Source of the DNA: Micromonospora cathayae | Lineage (GTDB): Bacteria > Actinomycetota > Actinomycetes > Mycobacteriales > Micromonosporaceae | Direction of reading: 5' to 3' | DNA length: 64,000 nucleotides | NCBI RefSeq assembly: GCF_028993575.1 | Contig: NZ_CP118615.1 | Coordinates: 496,001 to 560,000, forward strand | In this document: one piece after another, positions 49,181 through 61,185 of the stretch | How positions within the stretch are numbered: position 1 is the stretch's first letter | Layout: every line of letters begins with the position of its first letter | Translations under genes and position numbers: made by a program | Notes under the pieces: generated by a model | What the model saw: the letters and a program-made list of their open reading frames with translations, nothing else | Told to the model about the DNA's origin: nothing | The model's database searches: none

Positions 49181-49549
49181 TCACAACACCTCCGGCGCGA
49201 GGGAAATGATCTTCATGAACCGCTTGTCCCGCAGCTCCCGACCGACCGGGCCGAAGATACGGGTACCGCGCGGGTCCCCGCCGTCCTTGATGATGACGGC
49301 GGCGTTCTCGTCGAAGCGGATGTACGAGCCGTCCGGCCGCCGCCGCTCCTTGGCGGTGCGGACGACGACCGCCTTGACGACGTCGCCCTTCTTCACACCG
49401 GCACCCGGGATCGCGTCCTTGACGGTGGCCACGATGACGTCGCCGATGCTCGCGTAGCGCCGACCGGAGCCACCGAGAACCCGGATGCACAGGATCTCCC
49501 GGGCACCCGTGTTGTCGGCGACGCGCAGTCGCGACTCCTGCTGAATCAC
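49181..49549 (-). CDS. rplN: 50S ribosomal protein L14
   Basis: 122 aa; [20 protein letters not shown] and [20 protein letters not shown] are invariant. First gene of the spc cluster, separated from rpsQ by 97 nt that contain a 10-bp hairpin. Confidence 0.98.
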   Translation of the reverse strand: MIQQESRLRVADNTGAREILCIRVLGGSGRRYASIGDVIVATVKDAIPGAGVKKGDVVKAVVVRTAKERRRPDGSYIRFDENAAVIIKDGGDPRGTRIFGPVGRELRDKRFMKIISLAPEVL

Positions 49550-49573
49550 GTCTATCTCCTATGTCTGCCGGTT

Positions 49574-49598
49574 CTCCGGCCGCTACCCGCGGCCGGAG
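49574..49598 (-). terminator. Perfect 10-bp hairpin at the rpsQ/rplN (S10/spc) boundary
   Basis: CTCCGGCCGC (49574-49583) pairs with GCGGCCGGAG (49589-49598), loop TACCC. It is ~50 nt after the rpsQ stop and ~25 nt before rplN. No U-tract. Confidence 0.55.
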
Positions 49599-49646
49599 CC
49601 TGGCGGAACCCGCGCCCGACCGACGCCGGGCGAGCTCGAGCCTTCG

Positions 49647-49928
49647 CTACTTGGCCTTTTCCAGGATCTCCACGATCCGCCACCGCTTGGTGGCCGACAG
49701 CGGCCGGGTCTCCATGATCAGGACCCGGTCGCCGATGCCGGCGGCGTTCTGCTCGTCGTGCACCTTCAGCTTGCTGGTCCGGCGCATGATCTTGCCGTAC
49801 AGCGCGTGCTTGACCCGGTCCTCGACCTCGACGACGACGGTCTTGTCCATCTTGTCGCTGACCACCAGGCCCTCACGGACCTTACGGCGGGCCCGCACGG
49901 TGGCGGTGGTGTTCTCGGTCTCGCTCAT
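49647..49928 (-). CDS. rpsQ: 30S ribosomal protein S17
   Basis: 93-aa OB-fold protein; [20 protein letters not shown] and [20 protein letters not shown] are conserved. Overlaps rpmC by 4 nt and ends the S10 cluster. Confidence 0.98.
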   Translation of the reverse strand: MSETENTTATVRARRKVREGLVVSDKMDKTVVVEVEDRVKHALYGKIMRRTSKLKVHDEQNAAGIGDRVLIMETRPLSATKRWRIVEILEKAK

Positions 49929-50161
49929 GATGCAGTCACCTCAGTCGGCGCGGCCGAGAGCCCCAGCTCGCGCTCACGCATGATCGTGTAGATCCGGGCG
50001 ATCTCCCGACGGATGACCTGGAGCCGCCGGTTGTTGTCGAGCTGACCGGTGGCGGCCTGCACGCGGAGGTTGAACAGCTCCGCCTTGGCCTCCCGCAGCT
50101 TCGTGACCAGCTCCTCGTCGGAGAGCTCACGCAGCTCGGCGGCCTTAACGCCCGCTGCCAT
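49925..50161 (-). CDS. rpmC: 50S ribosomal protein L29
   Basis: 78-aa two-helix protein near the exit tunnel; [20 protein letters not shown] and [20 protein letters not shown]. Overlaps rplP by 1 nt and rpsQ by 4 nt. Confidence 0.97.
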   Translation of the reverse strand: MAAGVKAAELRELSDEELVTKLREAKAELFNLRVQAATGQLDNNRRLQVIRREIARIYTIMRERELGLSAAPTEVTAS

Positions 50162-50586
50162 CAGGATTCACCCACTTCGCGCGTCACAATGCGGCACTTC
50201 ATCGGGAGCTTGTGGATCGCGCGACGCATCGCCTCTCGCGCGATCTGCTCGTTGGGGAAGGACATCTCGAAGAGAACCCGCCCCGGCTTGACGTTCGCGA
50301 CCCACCACTCGGGCGAGCCCTTACCGGAACCCATCCGGGTTTCCGCCGGCTTCTTGGTCAGCGCCTGGTCCGGGAAGATCGTGATCCAGACCTTGCCGCC
50401 ACGCTTGATGTGACGGGTCATCGCGATACGAGCCGACTCGATCTGCCGGTTCGTGACGTACGCCGGCTCGAGAGCCTGGATCCCGAACTCGCCGAACACC
50501 ACCCGGTTGCCACCCTTGGACGCGCCACTGCGGTCCGGGTGGTGCGGCTTGCGGAAGCCCTTCGGGGGCTTGCGCGGCATCAGCAT
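50161..50586 (-). CDS. rplP: 50S ribosomal protein L16
   Basis: 141 aa; [20 protein letters not shown] and [20 protein letters not shown] are signatures. AGGAGG 9 nt before ATG 50586; Met at codon 3 is an alternative. 3 nt after rpsC. Confidence 0.98.
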
Positions 50587-50589
50587 CTG

Positions 50590-51465
50590 TCAGCCCTCCT
50601 GCTGCGTTTCTGCCGGAGCGGTCGCGGTCGCGGCGACGGCACCAGCGTCGACCGGCTCGCCACTCGGCGTCTCGGCCTGCTGCGCGACGGTGGTCGCGGC
50701 GGCGGCCCGGCCAGCCTCGGTACCACCGGCGGTCGTGCCGGAGGAACCGGAGCGGCCACGACGGGGACGCTCGGGCCGGTCGCCACGCTCACCACGGCGC
50801 GGGCGGGACGGAGCGGCCTCGGCCGGGGCCTCCCGGCCCGGAACCGCGTCGCCCTTGTAGATCCAGACCTTCACGCCGATCCGGCCGAAGGTGGTACGGG
50901 CCTCGAAGAAGCCGTACTCGATGTTGGCCCGCAGCGTGTGCAGCGGAACCCGACCCTCGCGGTAGAACTCGGTCCGGCTCATCTCGGCGCCGCCCAGACG
51001 ACCCGAGACCTGCACCCGGATGCCCTTGCAGACCGGGTTCTTCATCGCCGACTGCATCGCCTTGCGCATCGCCCGACGGAAGCTGACCCGGCTGGAGAGC
51101 TGCTCGGCGACGCCCTGGGCGACCAGCTGCGCGTCCGACTCGGGGCTCTTCACCTCGATGATGTTCAGCTGGACCTGCTTGCCGGTGAGCTTCTCCAGCT
51201 CGCCACGGATCCGGTCGGCCTCCGCACCCTTACGGCCGATGACGATGCCCGGCCGGGCGGTGTGGATGTCGACCCGGACCCGGTCCCGGGTCCGCTCGAT
51301 GTCGACCTTGGAGATGCCGGCCCGCTCCAGCCCCTTGGACATCATGCGGCGGATCTTGACGTCCTCGCCGATGTAGTCCTTGTAGAGCTTGTCCGCGAAC
51401 CAGCGGGACTTCCAGTCGGTCGAGATGCCGAGCCGGAACCCGTGCGGGTGAACCTTCTGACCCAT
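50590..51465 (-). CDS. rpsC: 30S ribosomal protein S3 with extended C-terminus
   Basis: 291 aa; [20 protein letters not shown] start and KH domain ([20 protein letters not shown]) are normal. Residues ~215-291 are a charged then Ala/Thr-rich tail ([20 protein letters not shown]), longer than the ~233-aa E. coli form. Overlaps rplV by 1 nt. Confidence 0.97.
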   Translation of the reverse strand: MGQKVHPHGFRLGISTDWKSRWFADKLYKDYIGEDVKIRRMMSKGLERAGISKVDIERTRDRVRVDIHTARPGIVIGRKGAEADRIRGELEKLTGKQVQLNIIEVKSPESDAQLVAQGVAEQLSSRVSFRRAMRKAMQSAMKNPVCKGIRVQVSGRLGGAEMSRTEFYREGRVPLHTLRANIEYGFFEARTTFGRIGVKVWIYKGDAVPGREAPAEAAPSRPRRGERGDRPERPRRGRSGSSGTTAGGTEAGRAAAATTVAQQAETPSGEPVDAGAVAATATAPAETQQEG

Positions 51466-51926
51466 TACTCGGCGCCCTCCGTCTTGCTCTGCGTCTCAGC
51501 CGGCTCGGCCTGCTTCGCCGGGGCCGACTTCTTCGCCGCCGCGGACTTCTTCGGCGCGGCCGGAGCGACCGCCTCGACCGCCACGGTGATGTGGCACGTG
51601 CGCTTGCGGATCCGGTACGCCCGGCCCTGCGCCCGCGGCCGGAACCGCTTCATGGTCGGGCCCTCGTCGACGAACGCCTCGCTGACGAGCAGCGCGTCGG
51701 GGTCCAGCCGCTCGTTGTTCTCCGCGTTGGCGATCGCGCTCGCGAGCACCTTGTACACCTGCTCGCTCGCAGCCTGCGGCGCGAACTGCAGCACCGTGAG
51801 CGCCTCCTTCGCGGGCAGGCCGCGGACGAGGTTGACCACCCGGCGCGCCTTCATCGGCGAGATGCGCACGTGTCGCGCAATCGCCCGCGCGCCCGGAAGC
51901 ACCGGAGCGTCGCCCTTTCCTGGCAT
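51465..51926 (-). CDS. rplV: 50S ribosomal protein L22
   Basis: 153 aa; [20 protein letters not shown] and [20 protein letters not shown] are signatures; the tunnel beta-hairpin is intact. The last ~30 residues are a Lys/Ala-rich tail. 35 nt after rpsS. Confidence 0.97.
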   Translation of the reverse strand: MPGKGDAPVLPGARAIARHVRISPMKARRVVNLVRGLPAKEALTVLQFAPQAASEQVYKVLASAIANAENNERLDPDALLVSEAFVDEGPTMKRFRPRAQGRAYRIRKRTCHITVAVEAVAPAAPKKSAAAKKSAPAKQAEPAETQSKTEGAE

Positions 51927-51961
51927 CGCTGTAACCCCTTGTTCCTCTATCCGTGGCTCGC

Positions 51962-52243
51962 CTAGCGGCGGCGGCTCTTCCGGTCGTCCTTCTCGTGACC
52001 CTTGAACGTGCGGGTCAGCGCGAACTCGCCGAGCTTGTGCCCGACCATCGCCTCGGTGACGAACACCGGGACGTGCTTACGCCCGTCGTGCACGGCGATC
52101 GTGTGTCCCAGCATCTCCGGGATGATCGTCGAGCGCCGCGACCAGGTCTTGATGACGTTCTTCGAGCCCTTCTCGTTCTGCGTCTCCACCTTCTTGAGCA
52201 GGTGGTCGTCGATGAACGGGCCCTTCTTCAGGCTGCGAGGCAT
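51962..52243 (-). CDS. rpsS: 30S ribosomal protein S19
   Basis: 93 aa; [20 protein letters not shown] and [20 protein letters not shown] are conserved. 12 nt after rplB. Confidence 0.98.
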   Translation of the reverse strand: MPRSLKKGPFIDDHLLKKVETQNEKGSKNVIKTWSRRSTIIPEMLGHTIAVHDGRKHVPVFVTEAMVGHKLGEFALTRTFKGHEKDDRKSRRR

Positions 52244-52255
52244 GTCTTATCTCCC

Positions 52256-53095
<840 letters not shown>

Positions 53096-53107
53096 TGTCT
53101 ACACCCC

Positions 53108-53410
53108 TCAGCTGACCGGGCCGCCGAAGGCCTCGATACGGTCTCCGTCAGCCAGCTTCACGATCGCGCGCTTGGTGGCCTTGCGCTGGCCGAACCCGGT
53201 CTTGGTCCGCTTGCGCTTGCCCTGGCGGTTGAGCGTGTTGACCGTCAGGACGCGGACGTTGAAGATCTGCTGGATAGCGATCTTGATCTCGGTCTTGTTG
53301 GCGTCCGGGTGCACCAGGAAGGTGTACCAGTTCCGGTTCAGCTCGCTGTAGCTCTTCTCCGAGACGACCGGCGCGACGATGATGTCGCGCGGGTCGGCGA
53401 TCGTGCTCAC
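53108..53410 (-). CDS. rplW: 50S ribosomal protein L23
   Basis: 100 aa, exit-tunnel docking site for SRP and trigger factor; [20 protein letters not shown] and [20 protein letters not shown]. Overlaps rplD by 4 nt. Confidence 0.97.
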   Translation of the reverse strand: MSTIADPRDIIVAPVVSEKSYSELNRNWYTFLVHPDANKTEIKIAIQQIFNVRVLTVNTLNRQGKRKRTKTGFGQRKATKRAIVKLADGDRIEAFGGPVS

Positions 53411-54057
53411 TTGCCACCCTCCTCGGTGGTCTCGGCGGGAACGCCCAGGAACTCGTCCAGGGCCTCCTTGGTGAAGACCACGTCGTCGGCCACCAGCACG
53501 TCGTACGTGTTGAGCTGGCCGGCCTCGATCAGGTGCACCCGCGGCTCGTTGCGCAGCGACACCCAGTTCAGCTCGTCGGTGCTGCTCAGCACGACCAGGA
53601 CCCGACGGGCCCCGGTCAGCTTCGCCAGCGTGGCCAGGGCCGCCTTGGTGGACGGCTTCTCGCCGGAGACGAACGCCTCGACGACGTGCACCTGGCCGGC
53701 GCGGGCCCGGTCGGAGAGGGCGCCACGCAGGGCGGCGGCCTTCATCTTCTTCGGGGTCCGCTGGCTGTAGTCGCGCGGCACGGGACCGTGCACGACGCCA
53801 CCGCCGGCGAACTGCGGCGCGCGGGTCGAGCCCTGGCGGGCGCGGCCGGTGCCCTTCTGCTTGTACGGCTTCTTGCCGCCACCGGAGACCTCGCCACGGG
53901 TCTTCGTCTTGTGCGTGCCCTGGCGGGCGGCCGCGAGCTGGGCCACCACGACCTGGTGCATCAGCGCGATGTTCGCCTGCGCGTCGAAGATGTCGGCCGG
54001 CAGCTCGACCGAGCTGCTCTTGGTGCCGTCGACGGCGAGCACGTCAACCGTGGTCAC
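53407..54057 (-). CDS. rplD: 50S ribosomal protein L4
   Basis: 216 aa; tunnel-loop region [20 protein letters not shown] and [20 protein letters not shown] are conserved. In several bacteria L4 autoregulates the S10 operon. Overlaps rplC and rplW by 4 nt each. Confidence 0.97.
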   Translation of the reverse strand: MTTVDVLAVDGTKSSSVELPADIFDAQANIALMHQVVVAQLAAARQGTHKTKTRGEVSGGGKKPYKQKGTGRARQGSTRAPQFAGGGVVHGPVPRDYSQRTPKKMKAAALRGALSDRARAGQVHVVEAFVSGEKPSTKAALATLAKLTGARRVLVVLSSTDELNWVSLRNEPRVHLIEAGQLNTYDVLVADDVVFTKEALDEFLGVPAETTEEGGK

Positions 54058-54719
54058 TTCGCCGCACCGCCCTTCTTCACCTTGGTCTTGGCCGCGGTAC
54101 GGACCAGGACCAGCGCGCCCTTGGGGCCGGGGATGGCACCACGGACGAGCAGGAGGTTGTTCTCGGTGTCGACCGCCTGGACGGTCAGGTTCTGGACGGT
54201 GTAGCGCACGCCACCCATCCGGCCGGCCATCCGGGTGCCCTTGAACACGCGGCCCGGGGTGGCGCAGGCGCCGATCGAGCCGGGCGAGCGGTGCTTGCGC
54301 TCGACACCGTGGCTGGCCCGCAGACCGTGGAAGCCGTGCCGCTTCATCGGGCCGGCGTAGCCCTTGCCCTTGGTCTTGCCGGTCACGTCGATCGAGACGC
54401 CCGGGGCGAACTCGGCGACGGTGACCTCCTGGCCGGGGGCGTACTCGCCGGCGTCGGTGGTGCGCAGCTCGACGATGTGCCGGCGCGGCGCCACGTCCGC
54501 CTTGGCGTAGTGGCCGCTGATCGGCTTCTTGACCTTGCGCGGGTCGATCGCGCCGTAGGCCAGCTGGATGGCCGAGTAACCGTCCTTCTCGGCGCTACGA
54601 ACCTGGCTGACGACGCACGGGCCGGCCTGCACCACGGTCACCGGGACAACCTTGTTGTTGTCCCAGACCTGGGTCATGCCGAGCTTCGCGCCCAGGATCC
54701 CCTTTACTTGCCTGTCCAT
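54054..54719 (-). CDS. rplC: 50S ribosomal protein L3
   Basis: 221 aa; [20 protein letters not shown] and [20 protein letters not shown], including the residue cluster near the PTC, are normal. 11 nt after rpsJ. Confidence 0.98.
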   Translation of the reverse strand: MDRQVKGILGAKLGMTQVWDNNKVVPVTVVQAGPCVVSQVRSAEKDGYSAIQLAYGAIDPRKVKKPISGHYAKADVAPRRHIVELRTTDAGEYAPGQEVTVAEFAPGVSIDVTGKTKGKGYAGPMKRHGFHGLRASHGVERKHRSPGSIGACATPGRVFKGTRMAGRMGGVRYTVQNLTVQAVDTENNLLLVRGAIPGPKGALVLVRTAAKTKVKKGGAAK

Positions 54720-54730
54720 TTGTCCGGTCC

Positions 54731-55039
54731 CTACAGCTTGATCTCGATGTCGACGCCAGCCGGCAGGTCGAGGCGCATGAGCGAGTCGACCGTCTTGGGG
54801 GTCGGGTCGATGATGTCGATCAGCCGCTTGTGCGTACGCATCTCGAAGTGCTCGCGCGAGTCCTTGTACTTGTGCGGCGAACGGATGACGCAGAAACGGT
54901 TGATCTCCGTGGGCAGCGGCACCGGGCCAGCGACCTGCGCCCCGGTACGCGTCACCGTCTCGACGATCTTCCGAGCCGAGGAGTCGACGACCTCGTGGTC
55001 ATAGGCCTTGAGCCGGATGCGGATCTTCTGTCCCGCCAT
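54731..55039 (-). CDS. rpsJ: 30S ribosomal protein S10
   Basis: 102 aa starting [20 protein letters not shown] at 55039; the longer frame to 55264 is the non-coding leader. First gene of the S10 cluster, preceded by a ~350-nt leader with its own promoter. Also a NusG/NusA partner (NusE) in family knowledge. Confidence 0.98.
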
Positions 55040-55345
55040 GGTGGCTTCTGTTCCTTCTCTCGATGCCGCTGTGTTGCGGGCGCCTGCACCGGCTGGCACA
55101 GGCCCACTTCCGCCGACCCCCGCGGTCGGGCGTGTCGCGCCCTCGGGCCAGGCTCCGCCCCGGGACTCCGGAGCGATTCTGACCGCACGGTGGGTCAAGG
55201 CGCCGATCGCTCTACCGCGACCTGAACGCCGTGCGAGGGTGGTTGGCGGCCTACCGCCAACCACCCTACGCCCGACTGTTCTCTCGCCCGGAGGTTCGGC
55301 ATGAATCCGAACGCAGGCGGCGAACCGTCGTTACGCAACCTGACT

Positions 55346-55375
55346 AGTATGCCGTACGACCGACGGCGGGTCTAA
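55346..55375 (-). promoter_or_regulatory. Sigma-A-like promoter for the S10 operon
   Basis: Minus-strand TTAGAC (55375-55370), 18-nt spacer, CATACT (55351-55346), in the tuf-rpsJ spacer. A ~300-nt leader would precede rpsJ. The remainder of the leader (55040-55340) shows no gene. Confidence 0.5.
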
Positions 55376-55390
55376 TCGGGGTTACCCAGC

Positions 55391-56584
55391 TCACTTGATG
55401 ATCTTGGTGACGCGACCCGCGCCGACCGTACGACCACCCTCACGGATCGCGAACTTGAGGTTCTCCTCCATGGCGATCGGCTGGATCAGCTTCACGCTCA
55501 TGGTGGTGTTGTCGCCCGGCATGACCATCTCGGTGCCCTCGGGCAGCGTGACGACGCCGGTGACGTCCGTGGTCCGGAAGTAGAACTGCGGACGGTAGTT
55601 CTGGAAGAACGGGGTGTGCCGGCCGCCCTCCTCCTTGGAGAGGATGTAGACCGTCGCCTCGAACTCCGTGTGCGGGGTCGTGGTGCCCGGCTTGACGACC
55701 ACCATGCCGCGCTCGACGTCCTCGCGCTTGATACCCCGCAGCAGCAGACCGACGTTCTCGCCCGCGCGGGCCTCGTCGAGCAGCTTGCGGAACATCTCGA
55801 TACCGGTGCAGACCGTCTTCATCGACTTCTCCTTGATGCCGACGATCTCCACCTCCTCGTTCGGCTTGAGGATGCCGCGCTCGGCGCGACCGGTGACGAC
55901 GGTGCCCCGACCGGTGATCGTGAAGACGTCCTCGATCGGCATCAGGAACGGCTTCTCGGTCTCGCGCTCCGGCTGCGGGATCGCGGTGTCGACCGCGTTC
56001 ATCAGCTCCAGGAGCTTCTCGGTCCACACCGGGTCGCCCTCGAGGGCCTTCAGCGCGGAGACCTGGACGACCGGCAGGTCGTCACCCGGGTACTCCTGGT
56101 TCGAGAGCAGCTCACGAACCTCGAGCTCGACGAGCTCCAGGAGCTCCTCGTCGTCGACCATGTCGCTCTTGTTGAGCGCCACGACGATGTACGGCACGCC
56201 GACCTGGCGGGCCAGCAGCACGTGCTCGCGGGTCTGCGGCATCGGACCGTCGGTCGCCGCCACCACCAGGATCGCGCCGTCCATCTGCGCGGCACCGGTG
56301 ATCATGTTCTTGATGTAGTCGGCGTGCCCGGGGCAGTCGACGTGCGCGTAGTGCCGGTTCTCGGTCTGGTACTCGACGTGCGCGATGGAGATGGTGATAC
56401 CGCGGGCCTTCTCCTCCGGCGCCTTGTCGATCTCGTCGAACGGCGTGTACGGGTTCAGGTCCGGGAACTGGTCGTGCAGGACCTTGGTGATGGCCGCCGT
56501 CAGCGTCGTCTTACCGTGGTCGATGTGACCAATGGTGCCGATGTTGACGTGCGGCTTAGTCCGCTCGAACTTCGCCTTCGCCAC
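55391..56584 (-). CDS. tuf: Elongation factor Tu
   Basis: 397-aa GTPase delivering aminoacyl-tRNA. G1 [10 protein letters not shown]3 [12 protein letters not shown] and G4 NKSD are intact; C-terminal [20 protein letters not shown] is complete. GTG start at 56584 with GGAGG upstream. Lies 172 nt after fusA with a CCGACC-AGAAC-GGTCGG hairpin in the spacer. Confidence 0.98.
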   Translation of the reverse strand: MAKAKFERTKPHVNIGTIGHIDHGKTTLTAAITKVLHDQFPDLNPYTPFDEIDKAPEEKARGITISIAHVEYQTENRHYAHVDCPGHADYIKNMITGAAQMDGAILVVAATDGPMPQTREHVLLARQVGVPYIVVALNKSDMVDDEELLELVELEVRELLSNQEYPGDDLPVVQVSALKALEGDPVWTEKLLELMNAVDTAIPQPERETEKPFLMPIEDVFTITGRGTVVTGRAERGILKPNEEVEIVGIKEKSMKTVCTGIEMFRKLLDEARAGENVGLLLRGIKREDVERGMVVVKPGTTTPHTEFEATVYILSKEEGGRHTPFFQNYRPQFYFRTTDVTGVVTLPEGTEMVMPGDNTTMSVKLIQPIAMEENLKFAIREGGRTVGAGRVTKIIK

Positions 56585-56662
56585 TGGTGTCCTCCTGTGG
56601 ACTTCTTGGTTCGTACGCCCCGGCGCGCCGTTGTGACGCTTAGGACTCTGTCGACAGCCTTT

Positions 56663-56679
56663 CCGACCAGAACGGTCGG
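56663..56679. repeat. Small hairpin in fusA-tuf spacer
   Basis: CCGACC (56663-56668) pairs with GGTCGG (56674-56679), loop AGAAC. Lies between fusA and tuf; may modulate relative EF-G/EF-Tu expression. Confidence 0.45.
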
Positions 56680-56756
56680 AGAGCTTGTGGGACTTGCGGC
56701 GGTGAAGCCTACAGGCCCGGTCTCACGCAGCCTCCGCGGAGGCCGCGGGCGAGAAA

Positions 56757-58856
56757 CTACTCGCCCGTGGCCTTCGCGATGATCTCCTTCGCCACACTGG
56801 CCGGAACCTCGGCGTAGGAGTCGAACTGCATGCTGTAGCTAGCCCGGCCCTGGGTCTTCGACCGCAGGTCGCCGACGTAGCCGAACATCTCCGACAACGG
56901 CACCAGAGCCTTCACGATGCGGGCGCCACTGCGCTCCTCCATCGCCTGGATGATGCCGCGGCGGGAGTTGAGGTCGCCGATGACGTCACCCATGTTCTCC
57001 TCAGGAGTGGTGACCTCAACAGCCATCATCGGCTCGAGGAGGGCCGGGTCGGCCTTGCGGGCCGCCTCCTTCATCGCCATCGAGCCGGCGATCTTGAATG
57101 CCATTTCCGACGAGTCGACCTCGTGGTACTGACCGTCCACCAGGGTGAGCTTGACGCCCACCAGGGGGAAGCCGGCGAGGATGCCGTACTGCATGGCGTC
57201 CTGCGCGCCCGCGTCCACCGACGGGATGAACTCCCGGGGGATACGGCCACCGGTCACCGCGTTGGCGAACTCGTAGGTCGGGGCCTCGTTGCCGAGCGGC
57301 AGCGGTTCCACGCTGATGATCACCCGGGCGTACTGGCCGGAACCACCGGTCTGCTTCTTGTGGGTGTACTCGATCTTCTCCACCTTGCGGCGGATCGTCT
57401 CGCGGTACGCCACCTGCGGCTTACCGATGTTGGCCTCGACGTTGAACTCGCGGCGCATCCGGTCGACCAGGATGTCCAGGTGCAGCTCGCCCATGCCGGA
57501 GATGACCGTCTGACCGGTCTGGTCGTCGAGCTTGACCCGGAAGGTCGGGTCCTCCTCGGCGAGCCGCTGGATGGCGGTGCTGAGCTTCTCCTGGTCGGCC
57601 TTGGTCTTCGGCTCGATCGCGACCTCGATCACCGGCTCCGGGAAGGTCATCGACTCCAGGATGACCGGGTTCGCCGGGTCGCAGAGCGTGTCACCGGTGG
57701 TGGTCTGCTTCAGACCCTGCACCGCGATGATGTCGCCAGCCTGGGCGGAGCTGCGCTCCTCCCGCTTGTTGGCGTGCATCTGGTAGATCTTGCCGATCCG
57801 CTCCTTGCGGTCCTTGGTGGAGTTGACCACCTGGGAGCCGGACTCGAGCGTGCCGGAGTAGATCCGCACGTAGGTGAGCTTGCCGAGGTGCTTGTCCGTC
57901 TGGATCTTGAAGGCCAGCGCGGAGAACGGCTCCGACTTCGACGGCTTCCGCTGCAACGGGGTCTCACCGTCGGTGGCGGTGCCCTCGATGGCCGGGATGT
58001 CCAGCGGCGACGGGAGGTACGCGACCACCGCGTCGAGCATCGGCTGGATGCCCTTGTTCTTGAAGGCGGTACCGGTGAGGACCGGGTTGGCCTTGCCGGC
58101 GATGGTGGACCGACGGATGGCGGCCTTGACCTCCTCGACGGAGATCTCCTCGCCCTCCAGGTACTTCTCCATCACCGCGTCGTCGACGTCGGCCAGGGTC
58201 TCCATCAGCTTCTCGCGCCACTCGGCGGCGGAGTCGGCGAGGTCGGCCGGGATCTCCTCGACCGCGTAGTCCTCACCCTTCTGGGTCTCGCCGCGCCAGG
58301 TCAGGGCACGCATCTCGACCAGGTCGACGACGCCGATGAAGTCGGACTCGTTGCCGATCGGGATCTGCAGCACCAGCGGGGTGGCGTTGAGCCGGTCGAT
58401 CATCATCTGCACGCAGCGGAAGAAGTCGGCACCGGTCCGGTCGAGCTTGTTGACGAAGCACATCCGGGGGACGTTGTACTTGTCGGCCTGACGCCAGACG
58501 TTCTCCGTCTGCGGCTCCACGCCGGCGACACCGTCGTAAACGGCCACCGCACCGTCCAGCACCCGCAACGACCGCTCGACCTCGACCGTGAAGTCGACGT
58601 GGCCGGGCGTGTCGATGATCTGGATCGTGTGGCCCTTCCACTCACACTTGGTGGCGGCGGAGGTGATGGTGATCCCCCGCTCCTGCTCCTGCTCCATCCA
58701 GTCCATGACGGCAGCGCCCTCGTGGACCTCACCGATCTTGTACGTGATGCCGGTGTAGAACAGGATCCGCTCGGTGGTCGTGGTCTTACCGGCATCGATG
58801 TGCGCCATGATGCCGATGTTGCGTACGTTGGCGAGCGCGTCTGCTGCGGCGGCCAC
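56757..58856 (-). CDS. fusA: Elongation factor G
   Basis: 699-aa translocase GTPase. G1 [16 protein letters not shown]3 [10 protein letters not shown]4 NKLDR; domains II-V end with [23 protein letters not shown] start at 58856. 75 nt after rpsG in the str operon. Confidence 0.98.
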   Translation of the reverse strand: MAAAADALANVRNIGIMAHIDAGKTTTTERILFYTGITYKIGEVHEGAAVMDWMEQEQERGITITSAATKCEWKGHTIQIIDTPGHVDFTVEVERSLRVLDGAVAVYDGVAGVEPQTENVWRQADKYNVPRMCFVNKLDRTGADFFRCVQMMIDRLNATPLVLQIPIGNESDFIGVVDLVEMRALTWRGETQKGEDYAVEEIPADLADSAAEWREKLMETLADVDDAVMEKYLEGEEISVEEVKAAIRRSTIAGKANPVLTGTAFKNKGIQPMLDAVVAYLPSPLDIPAIEGTATDGETPLQRKPSKSEPFSALAFKIQTDKHLGKLTYVRIYSGTLESGSQVVNSTKDRKERIGKIYQMHANKREERSSAQAGDIIAVQGLKQTTTGDTLCDPANPVILESMTFPEPVIEVAIEPKTKADQEKLSTAIQRLAEEDPTFRVKLDDQTGQTVISGMGELHLDILVDRMRREFNVEANIGKPQVAYRETIRRKVEKIEYTHKKQTGGSGQYARVIISVEPLPLGNEAPTYEFANAVTGGRIPREFIPSVDAGAQDAMQYGILAGFPLVGVKLTLVDGQYHEVDSSEMAFKIAGSMAMKEAARKADPALLEPMMAVEVTTPEENMGDVIGDLNSRRGIIQAMEERSGARIVKALVPLSEMFGYVGDLRSKTQGRASYSMQFDSYAEVPASVAKEIIAKATGE

Positions 58857-58931
58857 TTCAATCCCTACTTATCGTCGTCTCGACTCAACTGGTGGTGGTT
58901 CCGGCGTCCGGAGACGCCGGAACCAGATGTG

Positions 58932-59402
58932 TTACCAGCGGTAGTGCGCGAAGGCCTTGTTGGACTCGGCCATCTTGTGCGTGTCCTCGCGCCGCTTGAC
59001 GGCGGCACCGAGGCCGTTGCTGGCGTCCAGCAGCTCGTTCATCAGCCGCTCGACCATGGTCTTCTCGCGCCGGGCGCGGGAGTAGGTCACCAGCCAGCGC
59101 AGCCCGAGGGTGGTCGCCCGCGCGGGGCGCACCTCGACCGGGACCTGGTAGGTGGCGCCACCGACCCGGCGGCTGCGCACCTCGAGGGTCGGCTTGACGT
59201 TGTCCATCGCCCGCTTGAGGGTGACGACGGGGTCGGTGCCGGACTTCTCGCGGCAGCCCTCCAGGGCCGCGTACACGATGCGCTCGGCGAGCTGACGCTT
59301 GCCACGCAGCAGGATCTTGTTCACGAGCTGGGTGACCAGCGGCGAGTTGTACACCGGGTCAGCGACCAGCGGTCGCCGCGGAGCGGGTCCCTTACGCGGC
59401 AT
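58932..59402 (-). CDS. rpsG: 30S ribosomal protein S7
   Basis: 156 aa from [20 protein letters not shown] at 59402, the conserved start; upstream frame is rpsL. Nearly abuts rpsL (1 nt), so translation is coupled. KAFAHYRW is the normal C-terminus. Confidence 0.98.
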   Translation of the reverse strand: MPRKGPAPRRPLVADPVYNSPLVTQLVNKILLRGKRQLAERIVYAALEGCREKSGTDPVVTLKRAMDNVKPTLEVRSRRVGGATYQVPVEVRPARATTLGLRWLVTYSRARREKTMVERLMNELLDASNGLGAAVKRREDTHKMAESNKAFAHYRW

Positions 59403-59403
59403 G

Positions 59404-59778
59404 TCAGCTCTTCTCCTTCTTCGCGCCGTAACGGCTGCGCGCCTGCTTGCGGTTCCGGACACCCTGGGTGTCCAGCGAACCGCGAACGATCTTGTAACGC
59501 ACGCCGGGGAGGTCCTTCACCCGGCCGCCACGGACGAGCACGATCGAGTGCTCCTGCAGGTTGTGACCCACGCCCGGGATGTAGGCGGTCACCTCGATCT
59601 GGCTGCTGAGCTTGACACGAGCGACCTTGCGCAGCGCCGAGTTCGGCTTCTTGGGGGTGGTGGTGTACACGCGGGTGCACACGCCGCGCCGCTGAGGGGA
59701 ACCCTTCAGCGCCGGGGTCTTGGTCTTGCTCGTCTTCGCCTGTCGGCCCTTGCGGACCAGCTGCTGGATCGTGGGCAC
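59404..59778 (-). CDS. rpsL: 30S ribosomal protein S12
   Basis: 124-aa decoding-centre protein. [13 protein letters not shown] and [12 protein letters not shown] are wild-type at the Lys43 and Lys88 regions that underlie streptomycin resistance in other bacteria. GTG start at 59778 with GGAG 7 nt upstream; a longer frame to 60072 is the leader. Confidence 0.98.
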   Translation of the reverse strand: MPTIQQLVRKGRQAKTSKTKTPALKGSPQRRGVCTRVYTTTPKKPNSALRKVARVKLSSQIEVTAYIPGVGHNLQEHSIVLVRGGRVKDLPGVRYKIVRGSLDTQGVRNRKQARSRYGAKKEKS

Positions 59779-60080
59779 CGGGTTTCTCCGCTCCCTTCGG
59801 CCGCTTCCACGCGGCCGCGCCGTCTGCTCGTAGCCGCCCTGATGAGCGACTCTCCTACATTCCGACCAGGGCCGCCTCGCGGAGGTCCCGGCACCCGCGG
59901 TCGGGCGTGTCGCCCGATTCACGGTTTCCGGTGCCGACGCGGACGCCGCACCGGGTCTGTCCCCTGGCACACGGTCACCCGCTCGCCAGGGGTTGTGGCT
60001 TGTCGTGACGCTGTCCGACGACCAGGTCGGCGGCTCCAGCGCACGCACGAGTTGCCCGGACTGGCCGGGCACAAGGGGAA

Positions 60081-60109
60081 AGAGTACCTACCACAAGCGT
60101 GCAGGTCAA
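60081..60109 (-). promoter_or_regulatory. Strong sigma-A-like promoter for the rpsL-rpsG-fusA-tuf operon
   Basis: Minus-strand TTGACC (60109-60104), exactly 17-nt spacer, TACTCT (60086-60081). Predicted start near 60074, leaving a ~295-nt leader to rpsL. The rest of 59779-60286 shows no gene. Confidence 0.8.
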
Positions 60110-60286
60110 AACGGGGTGGTCCGGAAGAATGCGTCCCCGCCCTTCCGGCTTCCCTCGACCTGCCCGTCCGCGTCGGGCATCTACGGGTAACAAGTGTAAC
60201 GGCTTCCCCGTGCGACGACCCGTCGACCCCGGGGAGCCACCGTCCCACCCACCGGACCACGGCTACGGGTGAACCGGACGCCGGGT

Positions 60287-61078
60287 TCAGGCGAACTGCA
60301 TGAGGACCGCCAGCCCCAGTCCGAGCAGGCTGAGCGCCACCCCGGTGGCACCGCAGCTGATCCCCGCCACGGCCAACCCGCGACCGGTGAAGCGGACCGC
60401 CGGCGGCGGTGCCGGCCGACGGAGCTGACGGGTACCGAGCAGGCCGGCCACCACCGCACCCGCCCCGGTGAGCAGACCGAGCAGGGTGAAGGCGCCGGCC
60501 GCCCAGGCACCCCAGCCGCCCGACGCGCCGGCCAGGCCGAAGCAGCCCACCAGCAGCGAGACCAGGATCGAGACGATACCGGCGACCAGCGAACCGACGG
60601 CGAGACCGGAAGTGACCGGCGGCACCTCCAGATGCGCCACCCCGAACGGCGTACCGGGGACGGGATCGATCCGCTTGGGGGGACGCTGCGCCTCCCGTGG
60701 CGGTGGCGGCACCGGCGGCCCACCGTACGGACCGGCCGGCGGCCCACCGTACGGACCGGCCGGCGGACCCCCTGGCGCACCCACCGGAGGGCCACCGTAC
60801 GGGCCCACCGGAGGGCCACCGTACGGGCCGGCGGCGGCCGGGGCGGACACGCTCCCGGAGGGCGCGGCGACCGTCCGGCCCGTGCCGGCACCCGCCTGCC
60901 CCGATCCGGCGGGAGCGTCCTCCGGTGGGGCCGACGCGGCGGGACCGGACCGGGGGCCGGCGGCCGACCCGTCCGGTGCGGCCGGCGCGGCCGGCGCGGG
61001 ACTCCCGGAGTGCACGGGATCCGGCGGTGCCGCCGGCCGTGCCGGATCGTCCGCCGACGGCCGAGCCGGTTCGGTCAC
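60287..61078 (-). CDS. DUF4190-domain membrane protein
   Basis: 263 aa. Residues 1-135 are Pro/Gly/Ala-rich with GPYGGPPVGPYGGPP repeats, likely a cytoplasmic disordered tail. The C-terminal half has about three to four TM segments (LAVGSLVAGIVSILVSLLVG, GAWAAGAFTLLGLLTGAGAV, GLAVAGISCGATGVALSLLG), matching DUF4190. Start ATG at 61078 with GGAGG upstream. Function unknown; sits between the rpoBC and str operons. Confidence 0.78.
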   Translation of the reverse strand: MTEPARPSADDPARPAAPPDPVHSGSPAPAAPAAPDGSAAGPRSGPAASAPPEDAPAGSGQAGAGTGRTVAAPSGSVSAPAAAGPYGGPPVGPYGGPPVGAPGGPPAGPYGGPPAGPYGGPPVPPPPREAQRPPKRIDPVPGTPFGVAHLEVPPVTSGLAVGSLVAGIVSILVSLLVGCFGLAGASGGWGAWAAGAFTLLGLLTGAGAVVAGLLGTRQLRRPAPPPAVRFTGRGLAVAGISCGATGVALSLLGLGLAVLMQFA

Positions 61079-61185
61079 GAGGTCCTCCTGTCGACGGGCA
61101 CCGGCCGGGGCGGGTGCCGGGGGGCCAGGCTAGCGCCCGGGTTCGGGTGGTCCCCGCCGGGCGCGGTCACCTCAGCCTGGCGGGG

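Noticed and set aside
57123-59609. Long plus-strand open frame over fusA, rpsG and rpsL
   Set aside because: Antisense to certain genes on the minus strand; L/V/R/G-rich composition and no domains.
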